The notes below the pieces were generated by a model. The model did not search any database and was not told where the DNA came from. It was given only the letters and a program-made list of their open reading frames with translations. This document shows positions 1-5,619 of a DNA stretch of 5,879 nucleotides, in pieces. The stretch is taken from the NCBI GenBank assembly GCA_003219115.1, contig QHPN01000261.1, positions 2,015 to 7,893 of the forward strand, written 5' to 3'. The DNA comes from Verrucomicrobiota bacterium (GTDB lineage Bacteria > Verrucomicrobiota > Verrucomicrobiia > Chthoniobacterales > UBA10450). The position numbers and the translations under genes are program-made. The stretch's first letter is position 1. The number at the start of each line of letters is the position of its first letter.

Positions 1-123
1 TTGGTTGAAAATGATTTGGAACATTGGTTGGGGTTGAAGCGTTAAAGAATTACAGCGTTGACCTGTTCAAAGTGTATTCGCGCACCGGAATCGGATGGTT
101 GTCCGCTTGATCGTTTCAACGCT
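1..123. other. Intergenic stretch downstream of alr
   Basis: This is the 3' flank of the minus-strand operon. I see no gene in it. No strong GC hairpin followed by a T-run lies after the alr stop on the minus strand, so a Rho-independent terminator is not evident. The only pairing is a weak, mismatched stem around 29-63 with an A/T-rich loop. A minus-strand ATG at 24-22 opens a frame that leaves the window after eight codons; it is too short to judge. Confidence 0.5.
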
Positions 124-1224
124 TTACACATAAAGCCGCCGCACCCGCGCGCCAATTCGGGTCATGATTTCCCAGGTGATGGTGTGAGCGCGATCGGCCA
201 ATTCGGTGCAACTAACGTCTTCGTCGCCCTGTCGACCCATCAACACTACTTCATCCCCCACCGCAGCAGCAGGCAGATGCGAAACGTCGATCATCATTAA
301 ATCCATCGTTACCCGACCCAGGAGCGGACAGCGTTGGCCGCGAACGAGCACTGAGATTCCCCGATTGGAAAGGTGGCGTGGGTAACCATCGGCATAACCA
401 CAGGAGAGAGTGGCCACACGCATCTTTTTTGGTGTGATAAAAGTGCGGCCGTAACTGATGCCGTGTCCGGCCGGCATGTCGCGGATGAGCGCGATCCGAG
501 CCTTCCACGTCATTGCTGGATGCAGCTCGCTTTGAAATTCCGGCAGCGACGAAACGCCGTAAATCAACATTCCGGGCCGCACGATTTCGAACGGCTCCTC
601 GGCAAAGGCGAGCACCCCCGCGGTTTGGAGGATATGCGCTTTGTAATCACCGGGAACCTCGGCCCGTAATTGTCTGATTAATCCGGCGAAGCTGTTTAAT
701 TGTCCGCGCGTGAATTCTTCGTCCTGATCAGACACCGTGAGATGCGTCGAAACGCTGTGAACCCGGACATTCGAGAGCGCGTGGACTTCCTTGAAAACGG
801 CGACTGCCTCTTCCTCTAACACGCCCATCCGTCCCATCCCAGTGTCGATTTTGAAAATGATCGGAACTCTCCGCCCGCCAGCGACGCGATCGAAATCCTG
901 TGCCTCTTCCAAGGTCGAAACTGAAGGGACGAAGGCACGCTCCGCGATCGCCGGTCGCTCTTCGGGCAGGGCTGGTCCGAGAATCGCAATTGGATTTTGG
1001 ACTGCGCCGCGCAGCACAGTTGCTTCTTCCAGATTGGCGACGCCGAAAATGTTCGTTTGATCGGCGATGGTCCTGGCCACCTCGATCATCCCATGACCAT
1101 AGGCATTCGCTTTGACGACTGCGAGAAACTCAACCGCGGGACCAAATTTCTCACGTAGAAACGCTACGTTACGACGGAGTGCGCTCCGATCGATCTCAGC
1201 CCAACAGCGGTAGTGCTCTTTCAT
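124..1224 (-). CDS. alr: Alanine racemase (PLP-dependent)
   Basis: Interconverts L- and D-alanine in the cytoplasm, supplying D-Ala for peptidoglycan. The 366 residues match the usual family length of about 360-380. The N-terminal TIM barrel carries the PLP lysine in VVKANAYGHG (Lys38, Tyr42), KIDTGMGRMG (Arg132), STHL (His161) and RPGMLIYG (Arg216). The C-terminal beta domain carries the second catalytic base in ISYGRTF (Tyr258) and GRVTMD near 303-308. The phosphate-contact serine of the usual NSAG motif is Thr201 here (QTAG). The near-C-terminal motif usually written TIxYE is TITWE, with Trp351 at the expected tyrosine. The chosen ATG overlaps the tsaB stop as ATGA. A longer frame from 1329 is open but would overlap tsaB by over 100 bases with residues unlike the family. 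No Shine-Dalgarno site is visible, so expression probably relies on coupling to tsaB. Last gene of the operon in view. Confidence 0.96.
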   Translation of the reverse strand: MKEHYRCWAEIDRSALRRNVAFLREKFGPAVEFLAVVKANAYGHGMIEVARTIADQTNIFGVANLEEATVLRGAVQNPIAILGPALPEERPAIAERAFVPSVSTLEEAQDFDRVAGGRRVPIIFKIDTGMGRMGVLEEEAVAVFKEVHALSNVRVHSVSTHLTVSDQDEEFTRGQLNSFAGLIRQLRAEVPGDYKAHILQTAGVLAFAEEPFEIVRPGMLIYGVSSLPEFQSELHPAMTWKARIALIRDMPAGHGISYGRTFITPKKMRVATLSCGYADGYPRHLSNRGISVLVRGQRCPLLGRVTMDLMMIDVSHLPAAAVGDEVVLMGRQGDEDVSCTELADRAHTITWEIMTRIGARVRRLYV

Positions 1225-1832
1225 CGTAGTTGCACGGGTCCCGGCGTGGTGATGTGCGGTTCGCGAAGGTAAATCGGCGCGAGCGGCGCGCGAGCAAGAT
1301 TCTGCGGGAATCTTTGCGCGCGCTGACAAAGCAATCTGGCCGAAGGAAAACGCAGCTGCACTGCTGTGAAATGTCGCAATTCATCCGATGTGTAAATCGG
1401 AATTGTTGTGATCGATGAGATTCGCTCATTCATTTCGTTTTGGGAAAGCAGCTCCGGCTCGGTTGCAAACAAACCCCCGCTAATCGTGGCAAAGAAAAAC
1501 GATGCGCGTTTTGCGTCCCCGATCACAATGTATTCGTTTTCCTCCGAGATGCCGCTGAGGGATGAAAGTCCTGTAAGCGCGGCCCCGGTTGTCGCCTGCA
1601 ACCCAATGGCTGCAGAAATGGCGATTCGCGTGCCAGTGTACGAACCCGGACCAAGACCAACGACGATCGCCTCCGGTGCACCACGTTCGCGGATGATTTC
1701 ATCGAGCGCGGCAAAAAATGGTGCGGAATTTCGGCGATCGTTCGGCCAGTCGCGTGCGCACAAAATTTCGCCGCCGTTAACCAGCGCGATCGTGCCGCGG
1801 CGAGTCGAAAGATCGAATCCGAGTAATTTCAT
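1221..1832 (-). CDS. tsaB: tRNA t6A37 biosynthesis protein TsaB
   Basis: TsaB is the inactive ASKHA-fold partner of TsaD. With TsaE it forms the complex that transfers threonylcarbamoyl from threonylcarbamoyl-AMP to A37 of ANN-decoding tRNAs. Visible hallmarks are the N-terminal strand LLGFDLSTRRGTIALV (residues 3-18), the signature GLGPGSYTGTRI (59-70), DAKR (106-109; the family usually has DARR) and the C-terminal APIYLREPHIT (185-195). At 203 residues it is slightly short for the family (about 220-230), with the shortening in the C-terminal half. The ATG overlaps the tsaE stop as ATGA, and its own TGA overlaps the alr ATG in the same way. No ribosome-binding site precedes it, which suggests translational coupling. 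Being next to tsaE makes the assignment secure. The catalytic partner gene tsaD is not in this window. Confidence 0.93.
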   Translation of the reverse strand: MKLLGFDLSTRRGTIALVNGGEILCARDWPNDRRNSAPFFAALDEIIRERGAPEAIVVGLGPGSYTGTRIAISAAIGLQATTGAALTGLSSLSGISEENEYIVIGDAKRASFFFATISGGLFATEPELLSQNEMNERISSITTIPIYTSDELRHFTAVQLRFPSARLLCQRAQRFPQNLARAPLAPIYLREPHITTPGPVQLR

Positions 1833-2245
1833 GCCAAGGCAGAGAGATCGATTCGACGTTGATTTTCCGACGCGATCTCAAATCTGATCCAGCGAGCTTG
1901 CGACGGGATCGCCTCCCCAAATCGATCGGCCCACTCGATCACACTCACGCCATCGCCGAAAACGGTCTCGTCAAATCCGATCGCCCACAGCGCCGTCAAA
2001 TTTTCGATTCGATAAAAATCGAAATGATAAATAGGTAGCCGGCCACCGCGATATTCATGCAGCAGGGTGAATGTCGGACTCGTCACAGTCTCGTTTGAGC
2101 CCAATCCCCTTGCCAGGCCCTTCACGAATTGGGTCTTGCCCGCACCCAAATCTCCGACCAGGGCCAGCACGTCACCCGCTTTTATTTTTTCTGCGAGGCG
2201 AGCCCCGGCTCCTTCCGTTTCAGCGGCGCCGGCGGAAATGAACAT
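1829..2245 (-). CDS. tsaE: tRNA t6A37 biosynthesis ATPase TsaE
   Basis: P-loop ATPase that binds the TsaB-TsaD heterodimer and drives turnover of the t6A37 modification cycle. The 138 residues match the usual compact size. Walker A is GDLGAGKT (31-38), followed by KGLARGLG, the switch-like SPTFTLLHEY (56-65), YHFDFYR (73-79) and the C-terminal IEWADRFGEAIP (103-113). The frame stays open upstream to 2458, but family similarity begins at MFISAGAAETEGAGARLAEK, so the ATG at 2245 is chosen. That gives a 26-base overlap with the end of thiL and an ATGA overlap with tsaB. No Shine-Dalgarno site precedes the ATG; the 15 bases before it read as pyrimidine-rich CATTCCTCCC followed by TGGTT. A 7-base tandem repeat lies just upstream, inside the thiL end. 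Confidence 0.93.
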   Translation of the reverse strand: MFISAGAAETEGAGARLAEKIKAGDVLALVGDLGAGKTQFVKGLARGLGSNETVTSPTFTLLHEYRGGRLPIYHFDFYRIENLTALWAIGFDETVFGDGVSVIEWADRFGEAIPSQARWIRFEIASENQRRIDLSALA

Positions 2246-3125
2246 AACCAGGGAGGAATGTTTGATGTTTGATCTTCGATCTTTGATGCAGGTAGCCAAT
2301 GCGCGTAAGCTCCAGTTTGAGAAACTTCCTGCGCCACATTCTTTCCAGGCGGACGCGATCGCGCCGCGAAATGGCAAACAAAAGTTCGTAATCTTCGCCA
2401 TCGGATATTGCCTGTTGCACGGTGCAGCCGCGCGAAACCGGGAGCGCGCCCTGATCAACCGAGAAACTGAGTCGGCTCGCCTTCGCTAAACGCGGCAAAT
2501 CGACGCCAAGTCCGTCGCTCAGATCCATCATCGCGTGCACTTTGAAATTTGCCGTCAACCAGCGCGCTTCTTCAATCCGGGCGACGAAATTCAAATGCCG
2601 CCGGCGAATCGAGCCACCCAATTTTCCGGTTACAAAAATGTCGTCGTTCGCTTTTCCACCGCTGCGCAAGATGCAGCGGTCGGGCTCGACAAACCCTGCG
2701 ATACTCACGACGACTGCGGTTGGGCCATCAGTGTCACTGGTTTCACCACCAACGACGGCAACGCCGAAATACCGCGCAGCCTGATTAAGACCGCGATACA
2801 GATCACGCACCCACATAACTTGTTTTTTACCGGCGATGACGAGGGTGATAAGAGCGAACTGCGGGACCCCCGACATCGCGGCGAAATCACTGAGCCCTCG
2901 CATCATCGCTTTCCAGCCGATCGCACGGGCACTGCTTCCCGCGACAAAATGAATTCCTTCGACGACGCAATCGCTCTTTAGCAGCAACCACTCTTTTGCC
3001 CCGCGGAATTTAACCACCGCGCAATCATCGCCGGCTCCAGCAACGACCCGCGAATTCCGTTTCAGCTGCGGAAGAATCTGGGCGAGCAGCCGATCTTCGC
3101 CGAGTTCCCGGAGCGACCGCATCAT
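2220..3125 (-). CDS. thiL: Thiamine-monophosphate kinase
   Basis: Phosphorylates thiamine phosphate with ATP to thiamine diphosphate, the last step of cofactor synthesis, in the cytoplasm. It belongs to the PurM/AIR-synthase-like superfamily. Motifs in order: AGAGDDCAVV (29-38), the metal- and ATP-binding start; KSDCVVEGIHF (50-60); RGLSDFAAMSG (76-86); VVGGETS (124-130); RSGGKANDDIFVTG (154-167); the second-domain metal-site motif MMDLSDGLGVDLPRLA (199-214); and GEDYELLFA (243-251). The 301 residues are in the normal range. The C-terminus ends GYVHF then a run of arginines, and residues about 280-289 (HQRSKIKHQT) are encoded by a 7-base tandem repeat. It starts ATGATG, so the initiator contains the CPBP stop (ATGA); the second ATG is an equally possible start. 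The neighbours match the conserved thiL-tsaE-tsaB order known from Bacillus. No thiamine-responsive leader is visible. Confidence 0.94.
   Translation of the reverse strand: MMRSLRELGEDRLLAQILPQLKRNSRVVAGAGDDCAVVKFRGAKEWLLLKSDCVVEGIHFVAGSSARAIGWKAMMRGLSDFAAMSGVPQFALITLVIAGKKQVMWVRDLYRGLNQAARYFGVAVVGGETSDTDGPTAVVVSIAGFVEPDRCILRSGGKANDDIFVTGKLGGSIRRRHLNFVARIEEARWLTANFKVHAMMDLSDGLGVDLPRLAKASRLSFSVDQGALPVSRGCTVQQAISDGEDYELLFAISRRDRVRLERMWRRKFLKLELTRIGYLHQRSKIKHQTFLPGYVHFRRRR
2260..2287 (-). repeat. Four 7-base imperfect tandem repeats in the 3' end of thiL
   Basis: Read on the minus strand, four units follow without a gap: ATCAAAG, ATCGAAG, ATCAAAC, ATCAAAC. Because 7 is not a multiple of 3, the units are read in shifting frames and give the lysine-rich tail around residues 280-289 of ThiL. 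The last unit ends 15 bases before the tsaE ATG, so a change in copy number would alter both the ThiL tail (and its stop position) and the spacing to tsaE. Units and positions were read directly from the sequence; any role is inference. Confidence 0.75.
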
Positions 3126-3931
3126 GGTTGCAATGTGCCAGGGAAGGCGAGCGCGAGAAGGGTGATTGCATTAAAGATTGCGTGCATCGTCATGGAGACG
3201 AGCAGTGATCCGCTCCACTCGTACGCGAGAGTAAAACAAGCTGCCAGAACAAACAGCGGCGCGAACGAGGGCAGGTGCGCGTGAACTGCGGCAAAAAGGA
3301 GAGCGGAAACAATCAGCCCGATGCTGCGCCCAAGATAGCGGCGTATCACTCCATAAAGGAAGAATCGGAAAATGAACTCCTCTGCGATCGGCGCCACCAC
3401 CGTCGCCAGCAAAATGATGATTACCCGTTGTTCCATGGATTGCGACCCGCTGAACAACTCGATGATCCCTTGCCGGCTCGAACCGGATCCGAGCACGCGG
3501 GCGGTCAACCAATCGGCAAAGATGATAAGGGGATAGGCAAAAATGAGGAGAACCAGGCCAGTGATAAACGTCCTGGCAAAACTGAGCTTGGCCAGTCCGG
3601 TCAGTTGCGTGATGTTGAAGCGCCGCAGTTTCAGAAACGCCACCACAAAGAGAACAATGCCGATCGAAACAACGGCATTGAGGATGAGATCGGACGTGCG
3701 CAGGCGAACAATCTGGACGGAGCTTGCGCCGAGACTGCTGAAACCGAAGACGCCAATAAGAAAAGTCGCCAGCGCTACTTCAGCGACACCGAATCCGGGA
3801 TCGGTAGCCAGCGCAGCGCGATCGCGACGGTTAATCTGGCGCAGAAGCGCAATGTAGATGTAAACGCTCGCGATCAGGAACAGCGCATTCGTAAGCGAAC
3901 CGAGTGCGCTGAGAAAATCGTCGCCGCCCAT
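3122..3931 (-). CDS. CPBP (Abi/CaaX-type) family intramembrane metalloprotease
   Basis: Multi-pass inner-membrane protein of the CPBP family, which includes Rce1-like CaaX proteases and bacteriocin-processing or immunity proteins. The three motifs are present: EEFIFR (Glu184-Arg189), FAAVH (Phe213-His217) and HAIFN (His250-Asn254), which supply the metal and catalytic residues in this family. Hydrophobic segments lie at about 11-31, 50-75, 83-101, 119-146, 168-190, 203-218, 222-240 and 242-263, so around eight helices in 269 residues. The substrate cannot be told from sequence. It follows sppA by 23 bases and its TGA lies within the ATG of thiL (ATGA), so it is probably co-transcribed and coupled. 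An AGGAG occurs about 20 bases before the ATG, overlapping the sppA stop region, too far for a normal ribosome-binding site. Its position beside sppA suggests a membrane-proteolysis role, but that is inference. Confidence 0.88.
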   Translation of the reverse strand: MGGDDFLSALGSLTNALFLIASVYIYIALLRQINRRDRAALATDPGFGVAEVALATFLIGVFGFSSLGASSVQIVRLRTSDLILNAVVSIGIVLFVVAFLKLRRFNITQLTGLAKLSFARTFITGLVLLIFAYPLIIFADWLTARVLGSGSSRQGIIELFSGSQSMEQRVIIILLATVVAPIAEEFIFRFFLYGVIRRYLGRSIGLIVSALLFAAVHAHLPSFAPLFVLAACFTLAYEWSGSLLVSMTMHAIFNAITLLALAFPGTLQP

Positions 3932-3954
3932 GTTTGAGTTTCGTCGACAAGCTC

Positions 3955-4992
3955 CTAAGGAGCGTAGTAACTCGGGAGGAAATAGGCGCGACCGCTCTCG
4001 AGCTGCGGAACGAGTTGTTTAGGCAATTCAATTTGCAGCTTCGATTGGTTGGTCTCTCCCAATGCGCGCAAGAAACGGCCCAGAGTAAACGGCGGAGCAT
4101 ATCTCACCACCGCCGCTTCGGGCGCGCCGCCCAATTGTTTTGCTTTGGCATACGCATCCTCGATCTGCCCCACTCCGTCGATCAGTTTATTTTCCAGTGC
4201 TTCTTTCCCTGAAAGTATGCGGCCATCGGCAATCGAATTTCGCAAACCGTCGGCCGGAAGATTGCGTTCTTTGGAGACGATCCCCAGAAATTTATCGTAC
4301 GTTTTCATCACAAACCGCTGTACGAATTCACGCTCTTCCTGCGTCATCGGACGCGCGCCGTTGAGCAGGTCCTTAAACTTTCCGCTTTTGAAAACGACGG
4401 CAGCGAGTCCCACCTTATTGAAGAGCTGTTCGTAGTTCAGGGTTTGAATGATCACGCCGATGCTGCCGGTGATCGTCGTCTCGTTAGCCATGAGATATTT
4501 CCCGCCACACGAAACGTAATACCCTCCGGATGCAGCCAGTGAGTCCATGTAAACTACCACTGGTTTGCGCGCCCGGGTTTTGACCACAGCATTGTAAATC
4601 ACATCCGAGGCGGTCACTTCCCCCCCCGGAGAATCGACCTCCAGAACGACGCCTTTGACCCGATCGTCGTCGCGCGCTTGCTGCAATGCCATTCGCAGGT
4701 CGTCCACCATATTGTCGCTGGCGCTGCCGGGAATGGAACTACTGATCAAACCGCGCAGCACGATAACTGCGATCCGATCGGAGACGCCGCTGCCGCCGCG
4801 TTGCACCACGATTTCGCGGAACTTTGTCATCGGTTCTTCGCGCGCGGCCCCCGTACTCACGCGTCCAAGAACAGCAATGGCCAGAAAAATATTGAGGATA
4901 ACGCTGGCACAAAGCGCGACGAAGAGAAAGAGCGTAAGGCAGCCCAGCTTACGATTTGCCATGACCGCGTGAAACTGGCGGAAAAGTGCCAC
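3955..4992 (-). CDS. sppA: Signal peptide peptidase SppA-type S49 serine protease
   Basis: Membrane-anchored S49 (ClpP/crotonase fold) protease of the short 36-kDa class, thought to degrade cleaved signal peptides at the outer face of the inner membrane. Numbering from the GTG at 4992, the single anchor helix is about 19-43. The core then reads IAVIVLRG (74-81), the oxyanion motif VDSPGGEV (119-126), DSLAASGGYY with nucleophile Ser155, ITGSIGVI (174-181) and SGKFKD with general base Lys207. The Ser-Lys spacing of 52 equals that recalled for Bacillus SppA (Ser147/Lys199). It ends with TAG. The start is uncertain: an ATG at 4962 (MANRKLG, 335 residues) sits directly before the helix, while the frame is open with coding-like codons up to a TAA at 5076-5074. 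No ribosome-binding site precedes either start. An eight-G run encodes part of the PGGE motif. First gene of the operon in view. Confidence 0.93.
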   Translation of the reverse strand: MALFRQFHAVMANRKLGCLTLFLFVALCASVILNIFLAIAVLGRVSTGAAREEPMTKFREIVVQRGGSGVSDRIAVIVLRGLISSSIPGSASDNMVDDLRMALQQARDDDRVKGVVLEVDSPGGEVTASDVIYNAVVKTRARKPVVVYMDSLAASGGYYVSCGGKYLMANETTITGSIGVIIQTLNYEQLFNKVGLAAVVFKSGKFKDLLNGARPMTQEEREFVQRFVMKTYDKFLGIVSKERNLPADGLRNSIADGRILSGKEALENKLIDGVGQIEDAYAKAKQLGGAPEAAVVRYAPPFTLGRFLRALGETNQSKLQIELPKQLVPQLESGRAYFLPSYYAP

Positions 4993-5057
4993 GCAAACAA
5001 GCGGTTTTCGCGGGGCGTGGTCGTCGCTGTAATCAAGGAGCGGGTGTTTCTCCGGGA

Positions 5058-5103
5058 GCTGCGAACCGTTTATTTAATGAATCGGCAGCGGCTGAGAACC
5101 GTT
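5058..5103. repeat. 33-base-spaced direct near-repeat upstream of sppA
   Basis: On the plus strand GCTGCGAACCGTT (5058-5070) recurs as GCTGAGAACCGTT (5091-5103), 12 of 13 bases identical, exactly 33 bases apart. On the minus strand, in the sppA frame, both copies read Asn-Gly-Ser-Gln. The upstream copy follows an ATG at 5109 and the two are separated by a TAA at 5076-5074. The spacing of 11 codons is compatible with an old in-frame duplication. It may be chance, as only 13 bases match well. Confidence 0.45.
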
Positions 5104-5211
5104 GCTCATAATCAAGGTCGGCAGTTAGAACAGCTGCTCCATATTACCCCAACCAAGGGTACTGGCGTTGGTGCTGGCATGACAAACTTTATGGGCCGGG
5201 CGGCTTGATAA

Positions 5212-5220
5212 ATATTAGCA
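5212..5220 (-). promoter_or_regulatory. Possible extended -10 promoter element for the sppA operon
   Basis: Read on the minus strand this is TGCTAATAT, which fits an extended -10 (TG, one base, then a TATAAT-like hexamer with 4 of 6 matches). It lies in the AT-rich segment upstream of sppA. No good -35 box is seen at the normal distance. Transcription from here would leave a leader of roughly 200 bases to the GTG at 4992. Weak call based on motif and position only. Confidence 0.22.
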
Positions 5221-5234
5221 CTGGCTTAAATTAC

Positions 5235-5240
5235 TATAAT
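5235..5240 (+). promoter_or_regulatory. Perfect TATAAT -10-like box facing the small plus-strand ORF
   Basis: A perfect TATAAT lies in the AT-rich segment. The candidate TTGATA at 5205-5210 is 24 bases upstream, too far for a standard -35, and no other good -35 is visible. If active, the transcript would begin near 5247 and carry about 130 bases of leader containing all the CGCTTGGAA repeats before the ATG at 5379. Confidence 0.25.
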
Positions 5241-5280
5241 CCAAAATCAGCCTAATTTAAATTCCATAAATCTGTTTAAA

Positions 5281-5363
5281 CGCTTGGAAACCAAATACAT
5301 TGGTCTGACGCTTGGAAGCTGGCGAAGCCCGCTTTCCAAGCGACGGTCTCGGCTTGGAAGCTG
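5281..5363 (+). repeat. CGCTTGGAA repeat cluster with an inverted copy (possible leader hairpins)
   Basis: The word CGCTTGGAA occurs at 5281-5289 and 5309-5317, and GCTTGGAA recurs at 5352-5359. Copies two and three share 12 bases, GCTTGGAAGCTG (5310-5321 and 5352-5363). An inverted copy, TTTCCAAGCG, is at 5333-5342. It is the exact reverse complement of 5281-5290 (10 bases) and also pairs with 5309-5317 (9 bases, extendable by GC across a one-base bulge) or with copy three (8 bases). These pairings exclude each other. A short arm pair ACCAA/TTGGT flanks five bases at 5290-5304. The cluster sits between the TATAAT box and the small ORF. Function unknown. Confidence 0.6.
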
Positions 5364-5378
5364 CTTAAAAACCGGATC

Positions 5379-5612
5379 ATGAATGGAAACGGACATTTAA
5401 CCGTCAGCACGCCCGTGGCTAAACGTGTCCACAGAGCCAAATCGAACGGCCGGAAGCCGAAAGCACGTTCTCGCAATGGTAATAGCAACGGCTCGACGCG
5501 ACATGCTTCGGTTTCCCGCGATCTTCCAGCTGCCGGCACCCTCGCCCGCACCAAGGCCCTGCTTCTCGCAGCCCTTCGGGTGTGGGAATTGAAACATCGC
5601 GTCAGCGAGTAG
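5379..5612 (+). CDS. Hypothetical small basic protein (77 aa)
   Basis: I do not recognise a family. The product is strongly basic (about 16 Lys/Arg against 3 Asp/Glu). Residues 1-40 are rich in Gly, Asn, Ser and Arg, with NGNG, SNGR and RNGNSNGS runs, and are likely disordered. Residues about 52-74 (from TLARTKALLL) could form an amphipathic helix. Apart from the first seven codons, third positions are mostly G or C as in the operon genes, which mildly favours real coding. Against it: no ribosome-binding site before the ATG, no family motif, and competing open frames on the opposite strand. It stands alone on the plus strand, divergent from sppA, behind the CGCTTGGAA cluster. A nucleic-acid-binding role would fit the charge but is a guess. 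Confidence 0.35.
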   Translation: MNGNGHLTVSTPVAKRVHRAKSNGRKPKARSRNGNSNGSTRHASVSRDLPAAGTLARTKALLLAALRVWELKHRVSE

Positions 5613-5619
5613 AGCGGTC

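Larger units (their letters stand above)
4993..5378. other. Intergenic region between sppA and the small plus-strand ORF
   Basis: These 386 bases hold no convincing gene, tRNA or recognised riboswitch. Three parts can be told apart. Positions 4993-5109 look like a former or alternative N-terminal extension of sppA on the minus strand, broken by one TAA. Positions about 5205-5280 are clearly AT-rich and the likeliest place for promoters in either direction. Positions 5281-5363 carry repeated CGCTTGGAA words with an inverted copy. A plus-strand open frame crossing 4993-5208 is the antisense shadow of sppA continuing outward. Confidence 0.6.

Noticed and set aside
1..24. Start of a further minus-strand gene (ATG at 24-22)
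   Set aside because: Only eight codons lie in the window, with no ribosome-binding site or recognisable sequence.
1225..1329. N-terminal extension of alr by 35 codons
   Set aside because: It would overlap tsaB by over 100 bases and has no similarity to alanine racemase; the ATG at 1224 forms the ATGA junction.
1408..1887. Plus-strand open frame of 159 codons opposite tsaB
   Set aside because: Antisense shadow of tsaB; no domain features.
2246..2458. N-terminal extension of tsaE by 71 codons
   Set aside because: It lies inside thiL and is unlike TsaE, whose normal N-terminus starts at the 2245 ATG.
2535..2981. Plus-strand open frame of 148 codons opposite thiL
   Set aside because: Antisense shadow of thiL, which carries all its family motifs on the minus strand.
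3126..3200. TPP riboswitch ahead of thiL
   Set aside because: thiL starts within the CPBP stop codon, and the upstream bases are coding sequence with no THI-box-like motif seen.
3275..3937. Plus-strand open frame of 220 codons opposite the CPBP gene
   Set aside because: Antisense of a hydrophobic membrane protein gives a long hydrophilic Gln/Asn/Lys/Glu-rich frame; no family motif and a well-supported gene on the other strand.
4678..5208. Plus-strand open frame of 176 codons opposite sppA and its upstream region
   Set aside because: Most of it is antisense to sppA; the tail beyond 4993 has no recognisable domain and no start context.
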